This document shows, piece by piece, positions 1 through 9,381 of a DNA stretch of 64,000 nucleotides. The notes beneath the pieces are model-generated. The model did no database searches. It was not told the origin of the DNA and worked only from the letters and a program-made list of their open reading frames with translations. Source of the stretch: Serratia rubidaea (lineage in GTDB: Bacteria; Pseudomonadota; Gammaproteobacteria; Enterobacterales; Enterobacteriaceae); assembly GCA_901472405.1 (NCBI GenBank), contig LR590463.1, forward strand, positions 2,604,001 through 2,668,000. The letters are read 5' to 3'. The stretch's first letter is position 1. Every line of letters begins with the position of its first letter. Position numbers and translations under genes: made by a program.

Positions 1-398
1 CCGCCGGGCCGGAAAGCATCTGGCAGGCGATTCGCGAGCTGGGCGCCGAACGTATCGGCCACGGGGTGAAAGCGGTGGAGGATCCGGCGCTGATGGATTA
101 TCTCGCCGAGCACGGCATCGGCATTGAGTCCTGCCTGACCTCCAATATCCAGACCAGCACCGTCGCGGCGCTGGCGCAGCATCCGCTGGCAACCTTCCTG
201 CGCCACGGCGTGACGGCCTCCATCAATACCGACGATCCCGCCGTACAGGGCATCGAGATTGAACATGAATACCGCGTGGCCGCGCCGCAGGCGGGACTGA
301 CGCCGGAAGATATGCGCCGCGCGCAGGAAAACGGCCTGACCATGGCGTTTCTCAGCGAGCAGGAAAAACAGGCGCTGCGCGCCAAAGTGGCCGGCTGA
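1..398 (+). CDS. add: Adenosine deaminase, C-terminal part (cut by the window edge)
   Basis: This is the C-terminal third of adenosine deaminase, which converts adenosine and deoxyadenosine to (deoxy)inosine in purine salvage in the cytoplasm. The frame is open from base 3, and the family landmarks appear in order. They are RIGHGV (the GHG loop with the metal-site histidine region), SCLTSNIQT, and [11 protein letters not shown], whose paired aspartates hold a zinc ligand and a catalytic residue. The TGA stop is at 396-398. The N-terminal half lies outside the window. In E. coli add lies beside ydgJ, and a ydgJ homologue is found here about 3 kb downstream, which supports the call. The frame shows no damage. 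Confidence 0.95.
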   Translation, partial: AGPESIWQAIRELGAERIGHGVKAVEDPALMDYLAEHGIGIESCLTSNIQTSTVAALAQHPLATFLRHGVTASINTDDPAVQGIEIEHEYRVAAPQAGLTPEDMRRAQENGLTMAFLSEQEKQALRAKVAG

Positions 399-438
399 GC
401 CGGTTCAGCGCAGCAGCGGCGTCCTGCCGCTGCTGCCT

Positions 439-1142
439 TTACCACGGCACGGTTCGCCCGAGGTAGTCCAGGTATTCCAGCCCCGGCCGCTCCGTTTGGC
501 CAGCAGCACTCTGACCAGCTGCGGAATCGTCTGCTCAATCGTCAAGGGCGCGTCCGCACCGCCCAGTTCCGTATTGATCCATCCCGGCGCCATGGTGACC
601 AGCGCGCGGGCTCCGCCGTGCTGGCGGGCGGCAAAGCTGCGCATAAACATATTCAGCGCCGCCTTGCTCCCGCGATACAGTTCACGCTGCCCCGTATGGT
701 TGTTGGCCACGCTGCCCTGGCCGGAGGACATCACGCCAATCAGGCCGTCGTCCGCCACCCGTTCAGCCAACCGCTCAATGACGCGCATCGGCGCTAGCGC
801 ATTGGTCAGCATCACCTGCATAAATTCCTGCGTGCTCACCTCGCCAATCGTCTGGGTGGGATCGCGGTTGGTGATGCCCGCATTCACAAACAGCATATCG
901 AAGCGTCGGCCCGCCAGGCGCTGCCGTAAGGCGTCCAACTGCGTCTCTTCGCAGATATCCAACCGCTCCAGCTGCAGGCGCTTGCCATACTCCCAAGCCA
1001 GCTGGTGCAGCGGCGTGTTGTCACCGCGCACGGTGCCGGTCACCTGCCAGCCATGGCGGAGAAATTCCTGCGCCATGGCGTGGCCCAGGCCGCGTGATGC
1101 GCCGACGATCAATAGGCTGCCGTGGTGTGTGTTGTCCGTCAT
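439..1142 (-). CDS. Short-chain dehydrogenase/reductase (one frameshift near the C-terminus)
   Basis: This is a classical SDR oxidoreductase that should use NAD(P)(H); its substrate is not known. The Rossmann glycine motif GASRGLG is at residues 14-20, NAG at 87-89, the catalytic serine in SSGQGS at about 139-140, and the Y-R-G-S-K pair (Tyr156, Lys160). The frame breaks near 485-495 after LLAKR. Restoring one base gives PGLEYLDYLGRTVPW and a TAA at 439-441, a normal ending for this group, whereas the unshifted frame runs on into an arginine- and glycine-rich tail. The gene is divergent from the LysR-type gene starting at 1271, with 128 bp between them, so that regulator is its likely controller. 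It is convergent with add. Confidence 0.85.
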
Positions 1143-1270
1143 CGTTCACCTCTGTCGTTGTCGTAGCTAAAAACTGTTCAGGCAATATAAGCTTCCATGA
1201 TATAAGGCGGAAGACGCAGCATTTGCATTGATAAAGTGCAGCAGACGCCATGCCAAATCAGGGAGCCATC

Positions 1271-2228
1271 ATGAACGACCCGGACTTTAACCTACTGGCC
1301 GCCCTCGATGCGCTGCTGGCCGAAGGCAGCGTCGCCGGCGCGGCGCGCCGCCTGGGGCTGAGCGCCTCGGCGATGAGCCGGACCCTCAGCCGCCTGCGCC
1401 AGGTGACCGGCGACCCGCTGCTGGTCAGAGCCGGACGCAGTATGGTGCTGACCCCGCACGCCGAACAGATCCGCGATCGCGCCCGGCAGACGCTGGCCGA
1501 GGCGCGCGCCTGCTGCTGCCCGCGGCCTCGGGCTGGATCTGCAGACGCTGCGGCAAACGTTCCGTCTGCAGACTAACGAAGGGTTTGTCGAAACGTTCGG
1601 CGCCGCGCTGGTGACGGCGGCGGCGCAGGCGGCGCCGGAGGTGTGTCTGAGCTTTGTGCCGAAACCGGAGAAAAGCCCGCGCTCGCTGCGCGAGGACGAT
1701 ATTGATATTGAGGTCGGGGTATTACACGGTATGGGGCCGGAGATTCATCTGCAGACGCTGTTCCGGGATCGTTTTATTGTCGCCGTCAGGCAGGGACATC
1801 CGCTGGCCGCACAGACGCCCGTCACGCCCGAGCGCTACGCCGCCTGTCAGCACGTGATCGCCTCGCGGCAGGGAAAGCGTACTGGCCCGGTGGATAAGGC
1901 GCTGGCCGAACAGGGGCTGACGCGGCGCATCGCCGCCGTGACGCCGGATTTTTCCGCCGCGCTGGCCATCGCCGCCCAGTCCGATCTGGTGGCGCTGGTG
2001 CCGGCGTCGTTTTTTATCCAGAAAATGCGCGGCGGCGGAGAGAGGCTGCAGGGGCTCAGGCTGCCGGTCGCCACGCCGGAGATCACCGTCTCCCAAATGT
2101 GGCACCCGCGCAGAAAAGCCGACCCCGCGCATCAGTGGCTGCGGCAACTGCTGCTGACGGTCTGCCGCCGACAGGCTGCCGAACTGCACCGCGCCGCTCA
2201 GCGCACATGGCCGGCATGGTTCCGTTAA
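1271..2228 (+). CDS. LysR-family transcriptional regulator (frameshifted)
   Basis: The N-terminal 60 residues form a LysR winged helix-turn-helix (FNLLAALDALLAEGSV, AARRLGLSASAMSRTLSRLR). The rest is a LysR substrate-binding domain, with VGVLHG and a hydrophobic core ending in LVALVPASFF. I place the start at 1271, after GGGAG, because the upstream ATG at 1250 has no ribosome-binding site and adds residues unlike the family. Two single-base losses, near 1510 and 1532, move the frame. The part from about 1535 to the stop at 2226 reads on as LDLQTLRQTFRLQTNEGF. The gene is divergent from the SDR gene, a typical regulator-target arrangement. The ligand is unknown. Confidence 0.85.
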
Positions 2229-2249
2229 TCCCCCGCCGGCCGGTTGCGC

Positions 2250-3248
2250 TTATTTCGCCTCTGCCGTCGTCTGCTGTTCACGCGCCGTTTTGCGCGCGTA
2301 GCGCTGCGCCAGCACCGCACAGATCATCAGCTGGATCTGGTGGAAAATCATCAGCGGTAACACCATCGCCCCCACCGCCGCGGCCGGGAACAGCACGTTC
2401 GCCATCGGAATGCCGTTCGCCAGGCTCTTTTTCGAACCGCAGAACACGATGGTGATCTCATCGGCGGTGTTAAAGCCCAGCAGGCGCGCTGCGTAGGTAT
2501 TGATCACCAGCACCACCGTCAGCAGCACCAGCGACATCACCACGATCGTCAACAGCGACATGCCGTCGATTTTATGCCAGATGCCTTCTACCACCGCGGC
2601 GCTGAAGGCGGTATACACCACCAGCAGAATCGAGGAGCGGTCGGTGAGGTTAATCAGCTTGCGGTGCCGGTCGATCCACTTGCCAATCAGCGGACGCGCC
2701 AGATGGCCGATGACAAACGGCACCATCAGCTGCAGGATAATCGCGCCGATGGCGTGCAGCACGTCGGTATTGCCGCCCTGAGTGTGCATCAACGCCCCGA
2801 CCAACAGCGGCGACAGGAATACGCCGAGGATGCTGGAGGCCGACGCGCTGCAGATGGCCGCCGCCACGTTGCCGCCGGCGGCGGAGGTGAAGGCGATCGC
2901 CGACTGCACCGTCGCCGGCAGCGCGCACAGATACAGGAAGCCGAGGTACACCGTCGGCGTCATAAAGTTCGGCACCAGCAGGTTCATCGCCAGCCCCAGC
3001 AGCGGGAACAGCGCAAAGGTGCTGAGAAACACCACCAGATGCAGCTTCCAGTGGCCCATGCCGGCGATAATCGCCTGACGCGACAGTTTGGCGCCGTGCA
3101 TAAAGAACAGCAGCGCGATCGCCGCGGTGGTCAACCGCTCAAAAAATACCTGCCACACCCCTTCACACGGGAACAGCGAGGCCACCGCCACCACCAAAAT
3201 CAAAACCAGTAAAAACTTATCGATACGCAGACGTTGCAACCAGGACAT
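2250..3248 (-). CDS. yfeH: YfeH-type bile acid:sodium symporter family transporter
   Basis: This is an inner-membrane protein of about 332 residues with nine to ten hydrophobic segments, of the SBF-like group to which E. coli YfeH belongs. Recognisable stretches are FFMHGAKLSRQAIIAG, the sodium-site region LPATVQSAIAFTSAAGGN, and TIVFCGSKKSLANGIPMANV. The transported solute is not established for this group. The start at 3248 follows AAGGA with a six-base gap; a TTG one codon upstream is possible but less likely. The gene is convergent with the LysR gene and is separated from ydgJ by a hairpin terminator at 3267-3294, so it is probably its own transcript. Confidence 0.88.
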   Translation of the reverse strand: MSWLQRLRIDKFLLVLILVVAVASLFPCEGVWQVFFERLTTAAIALLFFMHGAKLSRQAIIAGMGHWKLHLVVFLSTFALFPLLGLAMNLLVPNFMTPTVYLGFLYLCALPATVQSAIAFTSAAGGNVAAAICSASASSILGVFLSPLLVGALMHTQGGNTDVLHAIGAIILQLMVPFVIGHLARPLIGKWIDRHRKLINLTDRSSILLVVYTAFSAAVVEGIWHKIDGMSLLTIVVMSLVLLTVVLVINTYAARLLGFNTADEITIVFCGSKKSLANGIPMANVLFPAAAVGAMVLPLMIFHQIQLMICAVLAQRYARKTAREQQTTAEAK

Positions 3249-3266
3249 CAATCAAAATTCCTTGCC

Positions 3267-3294
3267 AAAAAACGGGCTCAGCGCCTGAGCCCGT
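3267..3294 (-). terminator. Rho-independent terminator downstream of ydgJ
   Basis: A nine- to ten-base-pair GC-rich stem (ACGGGCTCA / TGAGCCCGT) is followed on the minus strand by a run of six T. It lies just after the corrected ydgJ stop and before the start of the YfeH-type gene. Confidence 0.8.
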
Positions 3295-3314
3295 AACGAA
3301 AAAATAGGTGCGGA

Positions 3315-4356
3315 TTAGCTGACCGGCAGTGCGGCCTGCTGTTTGTCCGACTCAATCCCCAGCTCAATCATTTCCATCACCGCGATCGCCTCGGCGGCCG
3401 GCACCGGATTTGGCGCCGTCGCCGTTAATCGCGTCGCGGATGGCGGCATAGTAGGCCGGATAGTTGCCGGGCAGCGTCAGCAGCGGCTGCTCCGCCAGCA
3501 CGTCATCGCGTGACAACGTCACTACACCGTCGCGCATATCATAGCCCCAGTCGGCCTGCGGCAGGCGGTCGCCGGCCTTCAACCGGTCTTCCTGCGGGTC
3601 CAGGCCATATTTGATGTAGCTGCCCTGGGTGCCGTGCACGATATAGCGCGGACCTTCGGCCGCCGTCAGCATCGAAGCGTGCAGCACCACACGGCGCTTG
3701 CCGTACTGCAGCAGCGCGTGGAAATAGTCGACCGACTGCGAACCCGGCCGCAGCTGGCCCAGATCGACAAACAGCGTCTGCGGCTTGCCGAACAGCTGCA
3801 GCGCCTGGTCGATCAGATGCGGCCCCAGATCGTACCAAATGCCGCTGCCCGCGCCGCCCTGTTCGCGCCAGCGCTGGCGCACCTGCGGCCGAAACCGGTC
3901 GAAGTGCGATTCAAAGTAGACTACTTCTCCCAGTGAGCCTTCCTGCAGCAGCGTTTTCAGCGTCAGGAAGTCGCTGTCCCAGCGGCGGTTGTGGAACACC
4001 GACAGCAGCAGACCGCGCTGCTGCGCCTGTTGCTGCAGTGCGCGCGCCTGTGACAACGTCACGGTAAACGGTTTATCCACCACCACGTGCTTGCCCGCCG
4101 CCAGCGCCTGCTGCGCCAGCGGATAGTGGGTATCGTTCGGGGTGGGAATGACGATCAGATCCAGCGTAGGGTCGTTGAACAGCGCCTGGGGTTCGCTGAC
4201 CACCGGCAGCGCCGGCCAGTCGGCGTGCACCTTGCCGGCGTCGCTGCTGACCACCGCCGCCAGTTCCAGGCCCGGCGTGCCGGCAATCAGCGGCGCATGA
4301 AAGGTTTTGCTGGCGTAGCCGTAGCCCACCAGCCCAACGCGAAGAGTTTCAGCCAT
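3315..4356 (-). CDS. ydgJ: Gfo/Idh/MocA-family oxidoreductase YdgJ (one frameshift at the C-terminus)
   Basis: This is an NAD(P)-dependent oxidoreductase of the Gfo/Idh/MocA family, with a Rossmann domain (VGLVGYGYASKTFHAPL) followed by the DKPFTVT motif that corresponds to the family EKP. The C-terminal domain includes HNRRWDSDFLTLK and GSGIWYDLGPHLIDQA. It resembles E. coli YdgJ throughout; no physiological substrate is firmly known to me. The frame slips near 3410 after AINGDGAK, where one extra T lies in the run AAATCC. Removing it gives PVPAAEAIAVMEMIELGIE, ending at 3315-3317. E. coli places ydgJ next to add, and the pair is still close here. Confidence 0.92.
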
Positions 4357-4435
4357 GGTGTTTCCTCTGCAAGGCCAGTTATCACCCTGTGATTTGACAC
4401 CATGATGCCGGACGGAACAAGAAGTAAATTAAATG

Positions 4436-5365
4436 TTAATCCGCAGCCGCAACGCCCGGGTTGTTCCAGGCCCGCTCGCGGCCCCGCTGCGCCGGATAGT
4501 TAATCTCTACGCTGCGGCGACGGAAATCGCTGGGGCTGACCCCTACGCGCTTGCGGAACACCCGTGAAAAGTAGAGCTGGTCGTCATAGCCCACCACGCG
4601 GCCGATGGCGGCGATCGACTCCTGGGTGGTCTGCAGCAGCAGTTTGGCGCGGATCACCCGCTGGTCTTCGCGCCAGCGCAGAATATTGATGCCCACCTGC
4701 TCACGGAACAGGTGCGCCAGCCGCGACGGCGACAGGCAAACGTGGCGCGCCACCTCCTCAATGCGCAGCTCCCCCGCCAGGTTGCCGGTAATAAACTGGC
4801 AGGCTTCGATCACCCGCGGATCCATAATCTTCTGCGGACTGAGCGGGTCTTCCTCCATCGCACGCAGCAGCAGGCGCTCCAGCAGGTTCATGCTCATCTC
4901 CTCCGCCAGCCGCCGGCCGGAGCGCTGGGTCTGCTCGATACTGGCGAACAGGCGGTCAAACTCCTGCAGCAGCTGGCCGCCGGGCAGCGTCAGCCGCCCG
5001 ACCTGGTGGTTTTTGCTGCGCCACTCCAGCCAGTCGGCCCAGTAGGCGCGCGGGCGGAAATAGACCCAGCGGTGGTGCCAGCAGTCGCTGTCCGGCGAAC
5101 GGCCGTAATGGTGCGCCGCCTTCGGCGGAAACAGCAGCAGATCGCCAGGATTGCAGTACAGCGTCTCCTCGCCGTCAAACACCTTGCCCTGACCCTTGAT
5201 GGTCAGGTTGAGGATATAACCCTTCATGCCGCCCGGTCGCTCGATAAAGAAATCCAACGGCCCCTCCGCCATAATCGGCGTCAGCCCGGCCACCAGGTAG
5301 GCGTTAAAGCTGTAACCCGGCAACAGCGGGTCCGACTGAGATTCCTGCGCCATACGATGGTACAT
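4436..5365 (-). CDS. araC: Arabinose operon regulator AraC
   Basis: AraC binds L-arabinose and switches the ara promoters between a looped repressed state and activation, together with CRP. The protein matches E. coli AraC from [12 protein letters not shown] onward: an N-terminal arm and cupin ([37 protein letters not shown]) and then two helix-turn-helix units ([20 protein letters not shown] and [19 protein letters not shown]). I prefer the ATG at 5365, four bases after GGAGG; an internal ATG at 5353 gives the E. coli-like MAQ start. Unlike in E. coli, the gene is last in a leftward araFGH-araC cluster, 68 bp after araH, and is not beside the araB promoter. It may therefore be co-expressed with the transporter. 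Confidence 0.95.
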   Translation of the reverse strand: MYHRMAQESQSDPLLPGYSFNAYLVAGLTPIMAEGPLDFFIERPGGMKGYILNLTIKGQGKVFDGEETLYCNPGDLLLFPPKAAHHYGRSPDSDCWHHRWVYFRPRAYWADWLEWRSKNHQVGRLTLPGGQLLQEFDRLFASIEQTQRSGRRLAEEMSMNLLERLLLRAMEEDPLSPQKIMDPRVIEACQFITGNLAGELRIEEVARHVCLSPSRLAHLFREQVGINILRWREDQRVIRAKLLLQTTQESIAAIGRVVGYDDQLYFSRVFRKRVGVSPSDFRRRSVEINYPAQRGRERAWNNPGVAAAD

Positions 5366-5433
5366 TCGGCCTCCGTAATACTCGGTTATCCTGCCGCGTT
5401 GCCGGCCCCGCGCCGGCAACGCGATAACGCGTC

Positions 5434-6417
5434 CTAGGCGGTACGTTTAGCCTGCTGCTTATAGCGGTCAAAAATCACCGCCGCCAGCAGGATCGCCCCG
5501 CGCACCACGTACTGCGCAAACGGAGAGATATTCAGCAGGTTCATGGCGTTTTCCACCGTGCCAAGAATCAGCACCCCGGCAATCACATAGGAAATCTTGC
5601 CGATGCCGCCCTTCAGCGAGACGCCGCCCAGCACGCAGGCGGAAATCACGATCAGCTCATAGCCGATCGAGGTCATCGGCTGGCCGCTGGTCATGCGCGA
5701 CGCCAGAATAATGCCTGCCGCGGCGGACACCAGCCCGGACAGGACGAAGATCACGATCTTGGTGCGCACCACCGGCACCCCGGCCAGGCGCGCCGCTTCT
5801 TCATTGCCGCCGATCGCCAGCGTATTGCGGCCGAAGGTGGTTTTATTCAGCAGGAAGCCGAACAGGATCAGACAGCCGATGGTGATCCAGATCGGCGCCG
5901 GCACGCCCAGCCAATTGGCGTAGCCAAGGGCGAAGAAGCGTTCATCCTCAATCCCCACCGCCTTGCCGTCGGAAATGATATACGCCAGACCGCGAAAGAT
6001 TTGCATGGTCGCCAGCGTGGTGATCAGCGCGTTGATTTTCAGCCGCGCAATCACAAAGCCGTTAATCAGGCCGGAGACCACGCCCAGCAGCAGCCCGGCG
6101 GCGACGCCGAGCCACAGGCTTTCGCTCATATTGATCACCACCGCGGTGGTCACCCCGGCGCAGGCGATAACCGACGCCACCGACAGGTCAAAATCGCCGG
6201 AGGCCAGGCAGAACAGCATACCGCAGGCCACCATGCCGGACATCGAGATCGCCAGCCCCAGCCCTTTCATATTGATAAACGAGCCGAAGTTGGGCACCAG
6301 CAGCACGCAGGCCAGGAACAGCACCGCAAACACCACCAGCATGCCGTAGCTGTCCCAGATGCGCGACAGCCCCAGGCTGCCGCGGTTTTTTACCGAATTG
6401 GTCGTTAGGGTCGACAT
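5434..6417 (-). CDS. araH: L-arabinose ABC transporter permease AraH
   Basis: This is the membrane subunit of the high-affinity arabinose importer, about 327 residues with roughly ten hydrophobic helices of the ribose/xylose-type permease family. Typical segments are [35 protein letters not shown] and [18 protein letters not shown]. It forms the channel through which AraG-driven transport occurs. The start MSTLTTN at 6417 follows GGAGGAGAAAAAG; a start 15 bases upstream would lie within that ribosome-binding site. The gene is 17 bases downstream of araG in the same operon. Confidence 0.96.
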   Translation of the reverse strand: MSTLTTNSVKNRGSLGLSRIWDSYGMLVVFAVLFLACVLLVPNFGSFINMKGLGLAISMSGMVACGMLFCLASGDFDLSVASVIACAGVTTAVVINMSESLWLGVAAGLLLGVVSGLINGFVIARLKINALITTLATMQIFRGLAYIISDGKAVGIEDERFFALGYANWLGVPAPIWITIGCLILFGFLLNKTTFGRNTLAIGGNEEAARLAGVPVVRTKIVIFVLSGLVSAAAGIILASRMTSGQPMTSIGYELIVISACVLGGVSLKGGIGKISYVIAGVLILGTVENAMNLLNISPFAQYVVRGAILLAAVIFDRYKQQAKRTA

Positions 6418-6434
6418 CTTTTTCTCCTCCACGG

Positions 6435-7970
6435 TCAGGCCACCGCCGCCGCGGCATCAGGGGTAATATCGGGGGTGCGCAGCATCGCCAGGCTCAGCGC
6501 CTGCTCTTCGCTGGCCTCGTCGTGCGCCAGTTCGCCGGAGATCTCGCCTTCGCGCATCACCACGATGCGGTCCGCCAGCCCCAGCACTTCGGGCAGATCG
6601 CTGGAGGCGAACAGCACCGCAATGCCCTGCTGCGCCAGTTGATAGATCACGTTATAGATTTCATGCTTGGCGCCGACGTCAATGCCGCGCGTCGGTTCGT
6701 CGAGCATCATCACTTTCATCTCCTCCGACAGCCAGCGGCCGAGGATCGCCTTCTGCTGGTTGCCGCCGGAGAGGTTCATAATCAGCTGCTCGGCGCTGGG
6801 GGTTTTGATATTGAGCGCGCGGATATGCTGCTGCGCGTTGCGGTTTTCCCAGGCGTTGTCGATCAGGCAGCCCGCCCGCAGGCTTTTGCGCCGCGCGCTG
6901 ATATTGATATTGTCGCGCACCGAGTGCACCGGGATGATGCCGTCGGCCTTGCGGTCCTCCGGGCACAGCATGATGCCGGCGCGGATGGCGTCGATCGGCG
7001 AGCGGATCGTCAGCGGCGCGCCGTCCAGCGTCAGCCGGCCGCCGCCGACCCGCGTGGCGCCGAAGATGCCCTTCATCAGCTCGCTGCGCCCGGCGCCCAC
7101 CAGCCCGAACAGGCCGACGATTTCGCCGGCGCGCACGCTGAGGCTGATCGGCGTTTTCACCCCGGGCGCCTGCAGGTTGTCCAGCTGCAACCGCACCGGG
7201 CCGTGCTCGCGCGGTTGGTAGCCATAAATATCCCCCAGTTCGCGGCCGACCATCGCCTGCACCAGCCGCTCGTGATCCACCTGGCTCATATCGTCGAAGG
7301 TGCGCACGTAGCGCCCGTCTTTAAATACCGTGATGGCGTCGCTGAGGGCGAAAATCTCCTCCATGCGGTGGGAGACGTACAGAATCACCCGTCCTTCGGC
7401 GCGCAGTTCGCGAATCACCCGGAACAGGTGTTCAATCTCGCGCGCCGACAGCGAGCTGGTCGGTTCATCGAAGGCGATAATCTTGGCGTTGCGCGCCAGC
7501 GCCTTGGCGATTTCCACCATCTGCCACTGGCCGATGGAGAGGTATTTCAGCGGCGTGTCCGGATCGATATCCAGCCCGAGATGCTCCAGCTGCAGCCGCG
7601 CCTCATAGCGCAGCAGTTTGCGATCCACCAGGCCGCGCTTGCTGGGCAGCTGCCCCAGATAAATATTCTCGGCCACCGTCATTTCCGGCACCAAATGCAG
7701 CTCCTGGTAGATAATCGCCACGCCGGCGTCCAGCGCCTCGGTGGTGGCGTTAAAACGCACCGGCTGCCCCTGCAGCAGGATGTCCCCCTGGCTGGGGGCA
7801 TAGTTGCCGCTGAGGATCTTCAGCAGCGTGGATTTGCCGGCGCCGTTCTCTCCCATCAGCGCATGAATCTGCCCGGCCTGACAGCTAAAACTGATATCGT
7901 CCAGCGCCTTGACGCCGGGGAAGGTTTTGCCGATGCCGCGGAAGGCCAGATAAGGCGTGCTGGCGGTCAT
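6435..7970 (-). CDS. araG: L-arabinose ABC transporter ATP-binding protein AraG
   Basis: This is the double ATPase of the arabinose importer, 511 residues. The first nucleotide-binding domain has Walker [10 protein letters not shown] at about residues 40-48, signature [15 protein letters not shown] and Walker [12 protein letters not shown]. The second domain has the degenerate P-loop GLVGAGRSE, signature [15 protein letters not shown] and [12 protein letters not shown]. This intact/degenerate pairing is normal for the RbsA/AraG/MglA group. The gene lies between araF and araH, starting 60 bp after the araF stop. ATG at 7970 follows AGGAACG. No frame damage is visible. Confidence 0.97.
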   Translation of the reverse strand: MTASTPYLAFRGIGKTFPGVKALDDISFSCQAGQIHALMGENGAGKSTLLKILSGNYAPSQGDILLQGQPVRFNATTEALDAGVAIIYQELHLVPEMTVAENIYLGQLPSKRGLVDRKLLRYEARLQLEHLGLDIDPDTPLKYLSIGQWQMVEIAKALARNAKIIAFDEPTSSLSAREIEHLFRVIRELRAEGRVILYVSHRMEEIFALSDAITVFKDGRYVRTFDDMSQVDHERLVQAMVGRELGDIYGYQPREHGPVRLQLDNLQAPGVKTPISLSVRAGEIVGLFGLVGAGRSELMKGIFGATRVGGGRLTLDGAPLTIRSPIDAIRAGIMLCPEDRKADGIIPVHSVRDNINISARRKSLRAGCLIDNAWENRNAQQHIRALNIKTPSAEQLIMNLSGGNQQKAILGRWLSEEMKVMMLDEPTRGIDVGAKHEIYNVIYQLAQQGIAVLFASSDLPEVLGLADRIVVMREGEISGELAHDEASEEQALSLAMLRTPDITPDAAAAVA

Positions 7971-8030
7971 AATGCGTTCCTCATGGCTTGCGAAAACACG
8001 CCGCCCGGCGCAGGCCGGACGGCTCAGGGG

Positions 8031-9014
8031 TTACATCAGGCCTTTTTTCTGCAGTTCGGTTTTAAAGTTGTCGCGGGTGATCAGCACCACGTCGGTCACT
8101 TCGGTAAATTTCTGCGGTTCGACATCTTTCGCCACCCAGTCATGCAGCATCTGGATGCTCTTGTAGCCGTGAATATCCGGGCTTGGCAGCAGCGAGCCGT
8201 AGAAGCCGGTGGCCTGCGCCTTGGACAGTTCGCTGACCGCATCAACGCCGTTGATGCCGATGCCGATCACGTCCGCCGCCTTGAAGCCCTGGCCTTCGGT
8301 GGCGCGCACGCCGCCCAGCACGGTGTTGTCGTTCATGCCGATAATCAGCCAGTGTTTCACGTTCGGATGCTGCACCAGCATGGAGTTGGCGGCGTCAAAG
8401 GCGCCGGGAATATCGTTGGATTTGGTGGGCACCTGATAGATCTGCTTTTCCGGGAAGCCGGCGGCCTTCAGCGCGTCCATCGAGCCGGTGGTGCGGCGGC
8501 GCGCGGTATCCAGCTCATTGGCGGTAATCGCCATCACGCCGGTCTCCGCCGCGTTCCAGCCGCGCTTGTTCATCTCCTTCCACAGCTCCTGCCCCTGACG
8601 TTCGCCGATTTTACTGGCGGCCATCATCACCAGCGGCACGCTGTCCATCGGCTTGCCTTTGGCGGTCACAAACTGATCGTCGACGGCGATCACTTTCAGG
8701 TCATAGCTGCGCGCCTTGGCGACGATCGCCGAACCGAGTTTCGGATCCGGCGTACAGATGACAAATCCCTTGGCGCCGCTGGCGGCCAGGCTGTCGATGG
8801 CGTTCAGGGTTTTCTCGCCGTCCGGCACCGCGATTTTTATCACCTCGAAGCCCAGGTCTTTGCCGGCCTTATCGGCAAATTTCCATTCGGTCTGGAACCA
8901 CGGCTCCTCCGGCTGCTTGACCAGAAAACCCAGTTTCATGGTTTCGGCAATAGCTGATTGTGACATAACCGCCGCCAGTCCTATCGCCGCCAGCGCCTTA
9001 GTGAATTTATGCAT
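8031..9014 (-). CDS. araF: L-arabinose periplasmic binding protein AraF
   Basis: This is the periplasmic receptor that delivers L-arabinose to AraGH, 327 residues including a Sec signal peptide (MHKFTKALAAIGLAAVMSQSAIA, cleaved before ETMKLGF). The mature part is a type I periplasmic sugar-binding fold, with KQPEEPWFQTEWKFAD, TPDPKLGSAIVAKA and IIGMNDNTVLGGVRA. The start at 9014 follows GGAGAG; a longer reading frame reaches 9077 but would put the signal peptide inside the protein. It is the first gene of the leftward araFGH-araC operon and faces araB across a 367-bp control region. Confidence 0.97.
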   Translation of the reverse strand: MHKFTKALAAIGLAAVMSQSAIAETMKLGFLVKQPEEPWFQTEWKFADKAGKDLGFEVIKIAVPDGEKTLNAIDSLAASGAKGFVICTPDPKLGSAIVAKARSYDLKVIAVDDQFVTAKGKPMDSVPLVMMAASKIGERQGQELWKEMNKRGWNAAETGVMAITANELDTARRRTTGSMDALKAAGFPEKQIYQVPTKSNDIPGAFDAANSMLVQHPNVKHWLIIGMNDNTVLGGVRATEGQGFKAADVIGIGINGVDAVSELSKAQATGFYGSLLPSPDIHGYKSIQMLHDWVAKDVEPQKFTEVTDVVLITRDNFKTELQKKGLM

Positions 9015-9177
9015 AGTGCTCTCCGCTGTGTGGTTCTCCCCGGCGCTGAAAATCTCGCGCAGTGAAAACGTTCTCATTAGGGTATGTTCGGTTACCGTGT
9101 CGGTAAGGCGCTTATTGGCGCGCCCTGCCCGACGTCGGCATGCAGACCGGGTAAGTTTTAGCGGTTATTTGTTAATT

Positions 9178-9246
9178 AAATGTAGAGCGCTATCACATCC
9201 AGAGATAACAGCAGGTAAGTCCATATATTTAGCCAATTCGGTCTGC
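9178..9246. promoter_or_regulatory. Proximal CRP-AraC site module (araFGH side of the ara control region)
   Basis: A CRP-like sequence at 9178-9199 has a strong right half (ATCACAT) and a weak left half. It is followed by an AraC-like 17-mer at 9209-9225 (CAGCAGGTAAGTCCATA, 11 of 17 matches to E. coli araI1) and a second at 9230-9246 beginning TAGC. The two 17-mers repeat at the 21-bp spacing known for araI1-I2. It could serve the leftward araFGH promoter or act as a looping operator. The functional role is inference. Confidence 0.5.
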
Positions 9247-9254
9247 CGCCAACT

Positions 9255-9348
9255 TTTGATAGCCATCACAAAATCGCTGCGGGAAGCAGAATTGTGCATA
9301 CATCCAGCCAACGTATCCTCATCGCCCCGCCCGGCGCGCTCTTATGGT
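9255..9348 (+). promoter_or_regulatory. araBA promoter with CRP site and AraC I1-I2 direct repeat
   Basis: The CRP site is TTTGA-N6-TCACA at 9255-9270, nine of ten core bases. About 30 bp on, centre to centre, is an AraC-like half-site at 9284-9300 (AAGCAGAATTGTGCATA, 11 of 17 to E. coli araI1), then a weaker second copy at 9305-9321 with the canonical 21-bp repeat. A -10-like TATGGT lies at 9343-9348. This is close to the geometry of the E. coli araBAD promoter, where I2 overlaps the -35 region. Confidence 0.65.
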
Positions 9349-9381
9349 GATAGCCGTCCTTTTTAATCAGGAGTCTCTATC

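Noticed and set aside
6522..8957. Very long open frame on the plus strand opposite araG and araF
   Set aside because: It is antisense to two intact, strongly conserved genes. Its product is rich in His, Arg, Ala and Gln with no family motifs, as expected for the shadow of GC-rich coding DNA.
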